The notes beneath the pieces were generated by a model. That model was not told the DNA's origin. It made no database searches and saw only the letters and a list, made by a program, of their open reading frames with translations. A stretch of DNA of 20,589 nt, taken from contig RXOD01004552.1 in NCBI GenBank assembly GCA_005223375.1, positions 1-20,589 of the forward strand, written 5' to 3'. The DNA is from Amoebophrya sp. AT5.2 (Eukaryota; Sar; Dinophyceae; Syndiniales; Amoebophryaceae). Numbering within the stretch: the first letter of the stretch is position 1; each line of letters starts with the position of its first letter. The position numbers and the translations under genes were made by a program. Positions 1 to 10,000 of this stretch are shown here, one piece after another.

Positions 1-137
1 AGGATCCGACTGCTGGCGCCTTGTAGCAAGCATTCGTAGTCATATCCATTTGGGTTGCAATCGCTGACCAGTTGCATCGGGTCCGGTCCTTGTTTGTTTA
101 TCCATCGGAGGCACCAGAAAAAACACTGAGTGTTTCG

Positions 138-3100
138 ATGGGAGATTTTGCTAGAGATGCTACACCAGATGAGTTTATTCAACCTCTAATGGACGTGGTA
201 CGGCACGCAGAACACCTGCAGCTGCACCACGGAAGCGCCCTGGTGGAGGGCGCGAGCGACTACAGCGTGGGGGAGGAGACCTACCTCGCGATGACCGCGT
301 ACGAGCTGCTGGTCCCGGGCACCTTCCTGGTGCCCTACGTGGTGTGGACCTTCACGGGGTACCCGCTGCGGCGGTGGCTGCGGAACTTCAACAACTTCAT
401 CCCGTTCTCGGACGACGTCCGCTCCGCGCGCGTGATCGAACTGCGTGTGGCGGAGAAGTACTCCGAGCCGCCTATGTTCTACGTCGCGTGGGACTACGCC
501 GCCTTCCTCATCCTGCCGCTGTGGTGCAGCGGCTTCCTCTACCTCTGCAGCCCGCAGTTTCAGTATTTGATCTTCTGGAACCTGGTGCTGTTCTCCGTGT
601 TCACCTACTGGAGCCAAAAAATACTGCACCTCACGCAGAGCAAAATCACGCACATCTCCACGGGGACGCTGTCCGCGATCTGCTTCTACTTTTGGGGGCT
701 CATCGTGGGCGTGATCGGCGCGAGTACGGAGTTCTGGCAGCAGCGGTACCGCCGGCTGGAAGCGCTGGCAGTGGGAGAGGCAGTGCTAACGGAACTGCAG
801 GAGCAAAAGCAGAAAGAAATGCAGGAGAAGGCGATGGAGGAAAAATCCGGGGTCTTCGGCGGCTGGTTCGGAAGGCGGCTAGAGTTGCTAGAGCGAGGAG
901 GAGGTCTAGCAGGTGGGAGCCGAGATCGAGAAGATGGGAAGAAGGGTAGCGGGAGCACATTATATGGCGACAGCGAGTACGTCTGGATAAAAAAGACGCG
1001 GCTCGCGCACGCACTCCAGGGCATCACGTGGTGGCAGACGGGGCTGCTGGCTGGCAGTGGCAGTCGAGACCCCGAGCTTCCGCTGCTGAGTGACACGACG
1101 AGCAACCGCCTCAACGAGCGCAGACCTACTACTGCGCCATTAGAGGAGCAGGAGTCTAGTAGTACTTTTGAGATCAGTTTGGGTGCCCGCGCCGCCAAGG
1201 GCGAGCTATCCGAGCTATCCGGGGGTGTCCAGCAGGAGATCCAAGACGCGCTCTCGGACTGGGATGTTGATGGCGAGCGCTCCGGCTTTGCCGCAATAAA
1301 TGCCGCAAGCCTGCTGGAGCGGAACGAGAACCCGTTCGCGGACCTCCGGCGACACGCCTTCACGCCGATCTCCACTTCAGTAAGCCGCCGTGGCCTCGCG
1401 GCGTCAGGGGATTCCGATACATCCTCGGAGGAGTTCGTGCCCGTGCATTTGACCATCATCGACACCGTTGTGGGTCAGGTTCGCGACGCGTTGTCCGACT
1501 ACCGCTTTGAGGACGTGCTTCTCAACTGTCTCGTCGTCGGGCTCCTCGCCATGTTTGGCTACCTCGCCCTACTGCACTTCGTGGTGCGGCCGGAGAGGAT
1601 CGCGCATACCTTGATGAAGGACGAGGCTCCGTACAAGTATCGCGAGGTGGAGTCCCGGTACGGGTTTTCGTATCTGAACACCAATCCGATCATGGTGTTG
1701 CGGAACCACTTCCTGGACAAAGACAAGCGCACCGAGATCAAGGGACCGCCGTTGGTGGTTGCAGGAGGGGGAGTGGGGGGGCAGATTGTGATGGGGAGTC
1801 CGTCCGCGATCGACTCCAAGGTGCACTCGCTGGTCTCTACAACGCATCACTTCGAAGACACGCACGTGGTCCGAGCCGCCGCGGGAGTTTCGCAAATCCA
1901 CCAAAGCCGGAGGATCAAATATCGCCCCAGCGTGGGGGGCGGGGCCGCGCCCAGCCCCATGACCACCACGGCGGCCGGAATCGGCAGCATACGCCTTGGG
2001 AGTAATCCTGGGACCCTGCTGGGTAGCGGTGCCGCCCATTCCGCCCCACACGCCGTGGCAATGGGCACCGTCGGGCGCTCCCAGCACCTCCACCGACCGA
2101 GCGCAAACGGCCCGACTCATCCGGATACGGCGACGGTGTCCCCGGCGCAGTCGGTTATCGGAGCTCCGCAGGACCATCGAAGCTACTTCGCGGACCACGC
2201 TGCCACCAGCTCAGCCTTCGATCCGATGCTGCACGTGAACACCGATCAATACCAAAAGCTCATTTTCTTCGCCGAGGGCAAGCTTACAGCTCAAAAAAAT
2301 GCATTCGATTAGACGCACCTTCACAAAACAGCCGCTTCGTTGTAGTTTTGGGCTCGTTTTGGTGTTTTTTGGTCTCATCTTCACACTGATTTGCTGCCGC
2401 CAAAACGGCAGGGGTTGGCATGCTGGAAGCAAAAACAGCGCCTCGCTGTGGCTTCTGTAGCCGTTCGCCCCTAGTGTCGATTCCTGCTCCCCCCCTGTTT
2501 GGATCTCTCCAGCCGTTGGATGAGCTTTCCCGCTCTGCTACTCGAGAATGACTCATCTCTCCTGACTGCCCCGACAGCTTTCCCGTCCCATAGGTGCTTT
2601 TAAAATGACAATGCATTCTTTTGACCTGTAACAAGCAGTACGTCCTGCCGAATTTTGACAAGTCGTTCGACCTTGCGTCGCAGGCCGCAGACGCCTTCGA
2701 CTTCGTTGAGGACCTGTTGGACGAGCAGATGGGCAGACTGGAGAACGAGATGCAGTTAAGGAGGGGAACGACCCACTCTCCCGGACATTGTCCTGGCCGT
2801 GGGCTGCTTGTGGTTCCTCCCGTAGCTATGCTCTGCCTAGTGGGATCGATTTGCACGGTTAGACTTAGATGGTCTGTGCTTGGTCCTACGTTTTTGGTCA
2901 CGTATTTCGTCCTATGTGTTTGGTCGCATGCTTCTACTTTCAGGGAAAAAGCAAGCGAAACAAATCGACGGCCGGATGTCGGACAGCCATCCGGTGGCGG
3001 GAGCGGGTCGTCTTCTATAAGTACATATTTTCTCAAGTTCTTCTATAAGTCAAACTGTAGGGGGGTTGAGCGAGTTTTTTCTCTTTATGCCCGCTGCCCA

Positions 3101-3610
3101 GGACTTGACCGTGTTGCGCGCGGCCGCTAGGTGGTTCAACGCATGCTGATCGTAGTCCTGTTTCCAACCAACTATAAGTACACACTTTCTCCTAAATGTG
3201 TAGTTTCCATCGGTCTCCGATAATGAATCGGTCTCAAGATGAATAGCAGCTGGAAATCTTTCATAGCCTTAGCCATCGCTTTCTACTCATGTAGTGGGTG
3301 TGTTTTGCATCGCTCGAGTGGGTTAGTTTTTCCTCGTTTTCTAATGTAGTCGGCACAGAAGGCGTTTCAGAAGACGCTGGCGGACACGGGCAAGCAGATC
3401 GCGGACACAGGCAAGGTTTTCGCGGACACGGGCAAGAACATCGTGAAATCCGCCGTGGAAAAGACCGCGATGACCGCACAGAAGGCGAACGCGTTGCTGC
3501 CCCAGTTCTCGCGGGCTTCCCGAGGAGACATCGAGGAGTCTCTCGGAAGGAAAGAAGGCACGCCGGGAGCGCTGTCCCCGAGCGGCGGGAACAAACGGGT
3601 GCTGGATTAA
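138..3610 (+). CDS. Multi-spanning membrane protein, three exons; possible CSC1/OSCA-like (DUF221) relative
   Basis: Proposed exons are 138-2283, 2637-2755 and 3350-3610, which join in frame to about 841 residues ending at TAA 3608-3610. Likely membrane helices fall near residues 55-73, 117-136, 141-158, 175-194 and 459-483. Between the fourth and fifth lies a long low-complexity, charged loop. The segment FYVAWDYAAFLILP with the following helices resembles the C-terminal half of CSC1/OSCA (DUF221) mechanosensitive channels, but this is a weak recognition by eye. Exon 3 carries three tandem ADTGK heptads and an amphipathic tail. The ATG at 138 is the first in frame; another lies at 189. An in-frame stop at 24-26 separates the frame from the window start, so an upstream exon spliced in near 70-185 is possible. 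Both introns have transposon-like ends (separate entries). The coding call is firm; the family assignment is not. Confidence 0.62.
2284..2636 (+). mobile_element. Introner-like intron 1 of the membrane-protein gene (TIR plus 5-bp direct repeat)
   Basis: The 353-nt intron has no GT-AG ends at the frame-preserving junction. CAAGC occurs at 2279-2283 and again at 2632-2636. Directly inside these copies are inverted arms at 2284-2305 (TTACAGCTCAAAAAAATGCA...) and 2610-2631, whose reverse complement matches at 20 of 22 positions. Removing one direct repeat plus the interior joins GGC AAG to CAG TAC without a frameshift. Direct repeat, inverted arm, interior, inverted arm, direct repeat is the anatomy of a small non-autonomous DNA transposon used as an intron. 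No protein is encoded inside. A canonical alternative (GT near 2235) would delete about 15 residues and ignore this structure. Confidence 0.8.
2756..3349 (+). mobile_element. Introner-like intron 2 of the membrane-protein gene
   Basis: This 594-nt intron joins ATG CAG to TCG GCA CAG in frame. It is flanked by TGCAG (2751-2755) and TGTAG (3345-3349), an imperfect 5-bp direct repeat. Its ends form an imperfect inverted repeat: the 5' side contains GAACGACCCACTCTC (2771-2785 approximately) and the 3' side contains CGCTCGAGTGGGTTAG, sharing the 8-bp core ACCCACTC. Both arms start with TTA. The 5' arm resembles that of the elongase intron. Inside, CTATAAGT occurs three times (3015, 3043, 3172). 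The ends are more decayed than in intron 1, so the exact boundaries are uncertain by a few bases. Confidence 0.6.
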
Positions 3611-4413
3611 ACACATTGGTACAGTATGTGACTGCGCGCAACCGCATATCAAAGTCGCGTTGGCGTTCTGCAGCCGGTAAACGGATGCAACTTGAAACGC
3701 GAAAGGCGTTTTTTCCATTTATTTGCCCGGAAGTGTTACCATCTTATTTTCTCGAGGAATCATTGCGACTATCTACAATGTGATGCCATTGCAATAGGCC
3801 CAATGAATTCGTATTCGTAACGCGTTGCTTGTTGACGCACAGACTGCACCGAGCGCGAATTTTGTGGTGCGTGGGTGCACCCTTTGTCGCACGACATCAG
3901 TAAACCTGTCTCATGATGCACACTCGTGCGTATTGAGGAGACATGGCGCTGTCAGCAATAAAGTTACTGACAATGGCAGTGCTACAATAATGCCCGGAAC
4001 TTGGTGCTGGCCTGGACGTTCTGAAAAAGATCAAACCGCGTGAGAGAAGCAAATTTAATAGGAGGCAGCACGAGTTTCGCAGTAGCAGTTGGCTTTTGGA
4101 TATGCTATTTTTTTCAAGAGTATGTCTAATCCGGTTTCGGCACGATCTCCGGGCGCGCTGCAAACCGTGAAAATTCAGACTAGTGAACCCCGATTGTTCA
4201 GCCACATCTGATCGCGTTTTTAGCTCTCAGTAGTCCTGGCGCTACGCCCACTTAGCTTTTAGCTTCGTTCTTCAATCAATCAATATCATCCTCGAGGCAA
4301 AGGTAGACGCGACACTAGCACTCTCGCTCCTGCGACTACGCTTTGCGAACGGGAAAGAACTGCTACTCTCGCAAGTAAAAAATTTCGGACACCACGCTGG
4401 AAAAAAAAAACAA
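3611..4413. other. Intergenic region between membrane-protein and elongase genes
   Basis: About 800 nt with no convincing coding sequence. It contains AT-richer stretches, a short CAATCAATCAAT run near 4274-4285 and a ten-A tract just before the elongase ATG (4401-4410). No TATA-like box, spliced-leader relic or polyadenylation signal could be assigned with confidence. Confidence 0.5.
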
Positions 4414-5805
4414 ATGTCGACTTCGTTTCTTATCGAGCATATGACGCCGCACGCGGCGGTTCTCGAGGCGTATGTGCCCTACTCTTTCCCCCTGTACTTC
4501 GGCATTTTGTTTGCCGCTTTCTGCGTCCGCAAGATTTCCGGCGTCCAGGGGTCGCTTGTTTCGCAGCCCGTCCAGTTCGTGCACAATGTGTTTCTCGCTC
4601 TCCAGTCCGCCTTTCTCATGTACGTGATGGTTCTTTTCTACTCTGACACGGAGAAAGTGCTGCTGTCGAAGGGGGGTTCGACGGGCTTTTTCGCCGTGAT
4701 GACGACCCCGGTGCGGACGGAATCGGAAATTTTTCCGGTGGCGCTGGTCGCGTTCCTCGCCAGCAAGCTGTACGAGACGCTCGATACGGTGATCCTCATC
4801 CTGAATGGCAAACCCCTGCTGCTGCTGCACGTGTGGCACCACGCGACGACGTATCTGGCCTTTTACCAGGGCTTGTTCATTAAGAGGACGAGGAACAGCG
4901 ACCCATTCTCTGGCGTGTATTCTCTTGCATTTCGTCCAAACATATTCTGTCTCGTACTTCTTGTTGGTCTCTCTTGTATCTGGTCGCATGGTGCTGGTGC
5001 TCATTTCAGCTAGGGAGCGAGCAGAGCAGAGCGATGGCCAGGATGCAGCAAGAATGCGGCGCCCAGACTCTTGCGTAGCCTCGACGTGTTTTGTCATTGT
5101 AAATTTGTTTCGTCTCCTCGTAGTTTGTTCCGCCGAGAATGGGCGTTTCTTCGCCCCTCTAAGGGCACCGCCGCCGGGTTCTGGATCGGCATGCTGAACT
5201 CCTTCATCCACGTGGTGATGTATCTGTACTACGCCAAAATTCCCGGCATGAAGCAGATCGCCAAGTACATTACTTCGATGCAGATCTTCCACCTGTTTGG
5301 CGGGCTGGTCTGGAACTTGGTCACCTTCTACCAGGCCCTGTCGCCGACGCCGGGGGAGATTGCCGCCGGGGGGCGGCCCTGCACCCTGCAGGGCGAAACC
5401 AGCCTCGCCGCGCTGTTCGGGCTTTCTCTTCCGGGGGCGGAAACCCAAACTTTTGGGCAACATGACGAGGGTCACGTGAACGGCTGCATCCTCGCCTACT
5501 CGGCGTGCAACGCGTTCATCTGCTTCAGCTACTTCTTCCTTTTCCTCGCCTTCTTCAGCAAGAAGTACCACAAGAATGGTTCCGTGTTCACCCTGTTCCA
5601 CGTGCCGAAACCGATTCAGAAGCTCGTTCTGGGGATGCAGAAGTCGGCACTGCCGGCGGGGGTGTGCGCGTATTTGCAGGACCAGGGCCTGCTGGTGCGG
5701 GAGGGCGAGGCGGAAAAGAAGGACGTTGGGGGACGACCGGCCGGGACGTTGCTGGAGACTAGCAGCTCTGGCGTAGGGGCGGCGGAGACGAAGAAGGCGA
5801 TGTGA
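4414..5805 (+). CDS. Very-long-chain fatty acid elongase, ELO/GNS1-SUR4 family (3-ketoacyl-CoA synthase)
   Basis: Exons 4414-4884 and 5164-5805 encode 370 residues. ELO enzymes are ER membrane proteins that condense malonyl-CoA with an acyl-CoA, the first step of each elongation cycle. Family signatures appear in order: KLYETLDT (K118, E121, T125), the catalytic histidine box HVWHH (139-143), NSFIHVVMY (H173, M176, Y177) and TSMQ (194-197), with hydrophobic helices throughout. The exon junction falls between the HxxHH and HxxMY boxes. With the intron removed at TAAG, 30 residues separate HVWHH from HVVMY, the spacing I recall for animal ELOVL proteins. The protein ends KKAM, a dilysine KKXX-type ER retrieval signal. 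A 60-90-residue hydrophilic C-terminal extension follows the membrane core. Substrate chain length cannot be told from the sequence. Confidence 0.93.
4885..5163 (+). mobile_element. Introner-like, non-GT-AG intron of the elongase gene
   Basis: The 279-nt intron lies between two copies of TAAG (4881-4884 and 5160-5163). Just inside, the 5' arm AGGACGAGGAACAGCGACCC and the reverse complement of the 3' arm, GAGGGGCGAAGAAACGCCCA, both run on into ATTCTC followed by GGCG, forming imperfect terminal inverted repeats of about 30 bp. Splicing here restores the family-typical spacing between the two histidine boxes. The canonical alternative (GT at 4915 with the same acceptor) would insert ten extra residues, including part of the inverted arm. 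The 10-mer TGGTCGCATG is shared with intron 2 of the upstream gene, which supports a common origin. Confidence 0.75.
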
Positions 5806-7026
5806 GTGGGGACATCTTCGGGAGGGGTGGCGGTTGCTGCTGGGGCGCCCAGAGAGGGAACAGAAAGGCTTTCGGTTGCACACATTGTCATTTTCTATCT
5901 CAAAAAGTCTCATGCTCAATCGATCATGGAGTAGGTGCGATCGCGGCTTCCGCATTGAATGAAGGACGAAGTCACGGCGCCTTTCGCACACAACGCACTC
6001 GCACGGCAGTTCCTGTATGGCCGCCTCGAAATTTTCCAAGAAGACAGAGTACCTATTGATTCTGGCCATCCATCGCTTTCCGGCCGTTCTGCGGCGAAAA
6101 CGAAATCCGTACGCGATCTCGAGCGTAGCGCTGAGGCTCTGTTTTGGTATTATTGCATCTCGTTGCATGATCTCATTTAGAAAGAACAAGCTGGGCGACA
6201 CACATTCGGCTCAACGACGAGCTCTCGCCGTGCTTTTCTCTCACGGGGATACTTAAAAAAATGAATTCTGGAGTGTACCAACCGCAGGACCTGCACTGGT
6301 AAGCGCGCTTCGACCCGCTTTCGCCACAAGCATATTCGACATTCGAAAACCAACACGCATGAACATCTGCAAGAATTACTGGCAAGGCCGCCGGGTAGGC
6401 TGCTTTCTACTCCTTGCGGACGGGGCGCCTCGCTCTTTTCGTGCTACGTCATGACAGCGTGCACTATGTGAGTCAGTGCCACTTGTTTCGGGGTCCACTC
6501 TGTTTATCGTTTTGCTTTCTCTACGGGCGTTCAGAATCTGTGGGGTCGTGGCCAACTTCGTTTTTTCGCGAATCTGTGGATCATCCAACTTCGGTTTCTT
6601 CGACTGGAAGTGAGCCCTCGTTGAATCGTTTAACAATGATCGTGCAAAACTTTTCTGTAGTGCTGTTGAGTTGGGACAACAATGATCTTCACACAGCGTG
6701 ACAGGGACAACTCGGACGACAATGAATCAAAGAAAAAGGGTGCTGGTCCGGGTCTTTCTCGTCAGTGATCACGCCGGCACTTTGACCAAGAACTTTCCTT
6801 GGGAGAGGCCCCTTCCGTCGGGCGCTCAACTTAATATCCATGACATTTTATTTAAAATTGCAACTCGCGCACCATCTTGATCAATCTAATTTTCACCACT
6901 GATTCGCTGTGTCTGTTCGTAAGTAAGTTTGTGACCACCCCTGCCTGGAGGGGCCGGGAGCCTCGAACCGAAAGCTGCCTACGCGTCCAAGACTTGCCAG
7001 CGGCAGGAGTCTGCAATCGATTCATC
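5806..7026. other. Intergenic region between elongase and MATH-like gene
   Basis: About 1.2 kb. The open frames here are short and show no domain or biased composition that I recognise. It presumably holds the elongase 3' UTR and the upstream region of the next gene. The only structure noted is the 36-bp tandem repeat at 6534-6602. ACAATGA also recurs several times between 6630 and 6730, without a clear meaning. Confidence 0.5.
6534..6602. repeat. Two-copy imperfect tandem repeat, 36-bp period
   Basis: GAATCTGTGG followed by CCAACTTCG and a T-rich TTCG end occurs at 6534-6569 and again from 6570, with small indels between the copies. No function is apparent. Confidence 0.6.
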
Positions 7027-10000
7027 ATGGTGAACGCCACGGTGAGCCACATTCTCGACGACCCCATCGGGTCGTTACACGATGTCGGTGAGATGACTCA
7101 ACACCTGACGACATCGCCCACCCGCTCCGCGTTGAAGACGCGACCGATGACGGCCTCCGCGGCGACCCGGTTGCCCAACGTCCAGTTCGGCGGCTCGTCC
7201 TCGTCGGACGCGCACCAGAGCAACAACCCCAGACCGGCCGCGAATGGAACAAATCATGGTAGTTTGTTGATGAGCCCAGGGAAAACGGCCGCTGAAGGCG
7301 GGAAAGCGAATCTTCGAAGTACGCGCCCGCAGACCGCCGGATCGTCGCGATACCAGGTGCTGCGAGCCGGACCTACGATGGGCGGGAACATTTTGGAGAC
7401 GACCTGTAAGACCCACCCCCGCCCCAAGCCGCCCCCCTTCAACAACTTCCTTGTCTTCGTGGTCGACGTCGAGGACGCGGAACGCATGCAGGCGGCGAAA
7501 ACGGTGGAAGAAATGAGCGAAGACATTCTGGACGCATTGGGACTCAAATTACCGCACGGGAAGGAGCTGCAGGCGATATACGCGGGGTACTTATACTGTC
7601 CGATTTCACTGAAAGGTCTGTCTTCCACCTCCACACACGACAAGGGCGACGCGCATTCCGAGAAGGACGTGGGTAGACCAGTATCGACGAGTCTAGAACT
7701 TCTACTAAACTTGCTTTTATCTTTATGGTGCCAGCCAATCCAACCCACAATAAAGTAGGTAATTCAATCGAACACCAATCCACAAGAAGAGGGAGCTTCA
7801 GAGCTCAACAGCACAATATCTTCGACGACCTGACCTGGTCAAGTGCATGCGTCAGCGTTGTGCCAAAGCACCGCGACGGACTCCAACAGCAAGCGCACAC
7901 AGGTCTACACGCTTCAAATCAGTCTTGTACCCATCCCACGCGCCGCGCTGCGGCCGCGCGCCGGCGTGCGCCCATCGCGAAGACACGCCAGTAGTCGACT
8001 ACGGAGAGCCGAAGAGCATCACAGACTTCTAGCAGGGTGAAGCACTGCTGTTTGCGATCATCCTCCCGTCCCGGTAAGCATCAACTGCTCGAGGACAGGC
8101 GTACTTTTTAATTAACAAGAGTCCGAAAAAACACTAGAATATGCAAAGGTAGGCACAACATGATTACATTTCGCCACTTCCTAATAGAAGCGGCTAGGAG
8201 CAGGTCGTCGAATTACCTTCCCCCGGCGCGGGCGCCGAGGGCCGATCCGAAGATCGGACAGCATCGATTTTCCTCTTCTTGCGCTGAACACGCTCCGCAC
8301 GCTCGCAAGCGTGTTGGACGCGCCCTATTTTTGTCAGACTAGAGAGCACCTCACAGTATCTATTCCATTCAAACACACCACAACCAACATCCACGATCGT
8401 GGTCGGCAACACGCTCTGCAGCATGTCAATCTTTTCCAACCGCGTCAGCGGGTCACTCAAGTTCCGCGCCGACGCAATCCAAGCCCAGTAGATTTCCCTG
8501 TCCGCGACGTCTTCGTGCAGGGCCATGAGCACGATCTGCGTGGCAATCGAGTGTGACGACCCTTTGACGATTCCGTAACATTCGGCCGTGTTATCGATGT
8601 GGTGAATGCACATCGACGGGGGGTCGCACAGGGCGGCAGCGAAGAATTTTTGCGCCACGTGCGCGCAGACGGATTCGAAAAAGGCAATGTCCGGCTTCAG
8701 ATTCGCGAGCCACGCCGGTACCTCGAGCAGTTGATGCGTGAACCCCGTTGCGGAGCGGCTGTCTTGACTCACCAGCAGCGCTCCGATAAAGATGTCACAA
8801 CCGGACACGTCCACCCATCCTCTGCGTCCCGCCGGGCGAGCCTTCGACCAATCCCCGAGCGCCGCGTCGCCGTACAGATGCCTCACTACCGCCGGAAAGC
8901 CCTTCTTGATCGTTTTTGACTGAAAGGTCCGGGCACGGTGGAGAAGCATGATGACGGCCGCTTTCAGTTGCCGCCTCAGCTTCGCGCACTTGATACGACG
9001 GCCGAACGCATCAGCACACCATGGATCGAGCGACTTCGCGATCCCTGCAGCCCCGGTCGAAAGCTGTGCGCAATATCGGAACAAGCCTCGCGCGGTCTCG
9101 AGGTCGGCCCGCTTCAGTTTTCCGGCCTGGATTGTGCTCAGGACTCCTTGTAACGACTCTACCAGCCTCCCGATCTTTTCGGCAGGCACCGACACAACCA
9201 TCGAATCCTCGTCCTTGGATCGCGTGTAGGCTAAACCCAGCGCGATGGCCGACCGCCTCACCACTTCGTCCTGCGGCAGGGAGTAGTTGCGGTCCTGCTT
9301 CGTCATCTGCTGGGGAAAACCGCAGAGCGCGAGGAAGAGGTCAACAAGTGCGGAAGAGGACGGCGCGCTTTTCCTGCGGTCCATGAGGTTGATGTCGTCG
9401 ATGTATACGGGGGCGAGCTTCCGCAAAACAACGACCAGACATAGCATGAGTCCCTCGCTCACCCCGACATCTTTGTAAACCGAGATCAAGCTGCCGAACA
9501 CCGTCACTAGCGACTCGATCTTATCCCACTGCCGAACCACCTCCACCTTGCGAGGGGTGCGCCCCCGCTCGAACGCTTCGGCTTCGTCCGCCGTCAGCCG
9601 GGGCACCAGGAACGAGTTGAGTTCTTTCGCTGCCACTGCGAAGTTGTAGTAGTACCCTTCGGCGTCCTTGGTCTCGTTGACGGGGATGAAGGAAGCCGCA
9701 AAGTCGGGGTCGCCGTGCTTCCCGCACACGTCTTCAGCCGGGGAAGACCCGAAATCGCGCGCGTTTTCCGCCGATGCTGCAGCCGCGCTCGCCAAGTTTT
9801 TCACCAGGTCCCGCTCCGCGGCGATGTCTGCTGTCACGTCCCGCTTACACTGAAACAGCGTCACCGGTGTCGCCTTGTCGCTAGCCAGTCGCGTGATGAT
9901 CTCGGCAGTTGCGCGACTGCCAAGCAGACGCATCTTCTCCCTCACCTTAATGCACGCGTTGTGCTGGCGGAGGTCGATGCACAAGCGTATTTTGGACTTC

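Noticed and set aside
72..137. TTG start of the first gene
   Set aside because: A nuclear gene should start with ATG; the stretch before 138 may be 5' UTR or intron.
344..1465. Overlapping open frames on both strands across the first gene
   Set aside because: They are out-of-frame shadows with basic, low-complexity products; the frame with membrane helices is the real one.
4915..5163. Canonical GT-AG intron in the elongase gene
   Set aside because: It would insert ten residues between the histidine boxes and leave part of the inverted arm in the coding sequence.
4363..6201. 612-residue open frame on the minus strand
   Set aside because: It is antisense to the elongase gene, whose motifs are complete; the minus product is Arg/His-rich without any domain and arises from the GC-rich third positions of the real gene.
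7725..8040. Small + strand open frames in both A repeats
   Set aside because: They are identical because the repeats are identical; overlapping frames of similar length and Arg/Ala-rich products show no coding selection.
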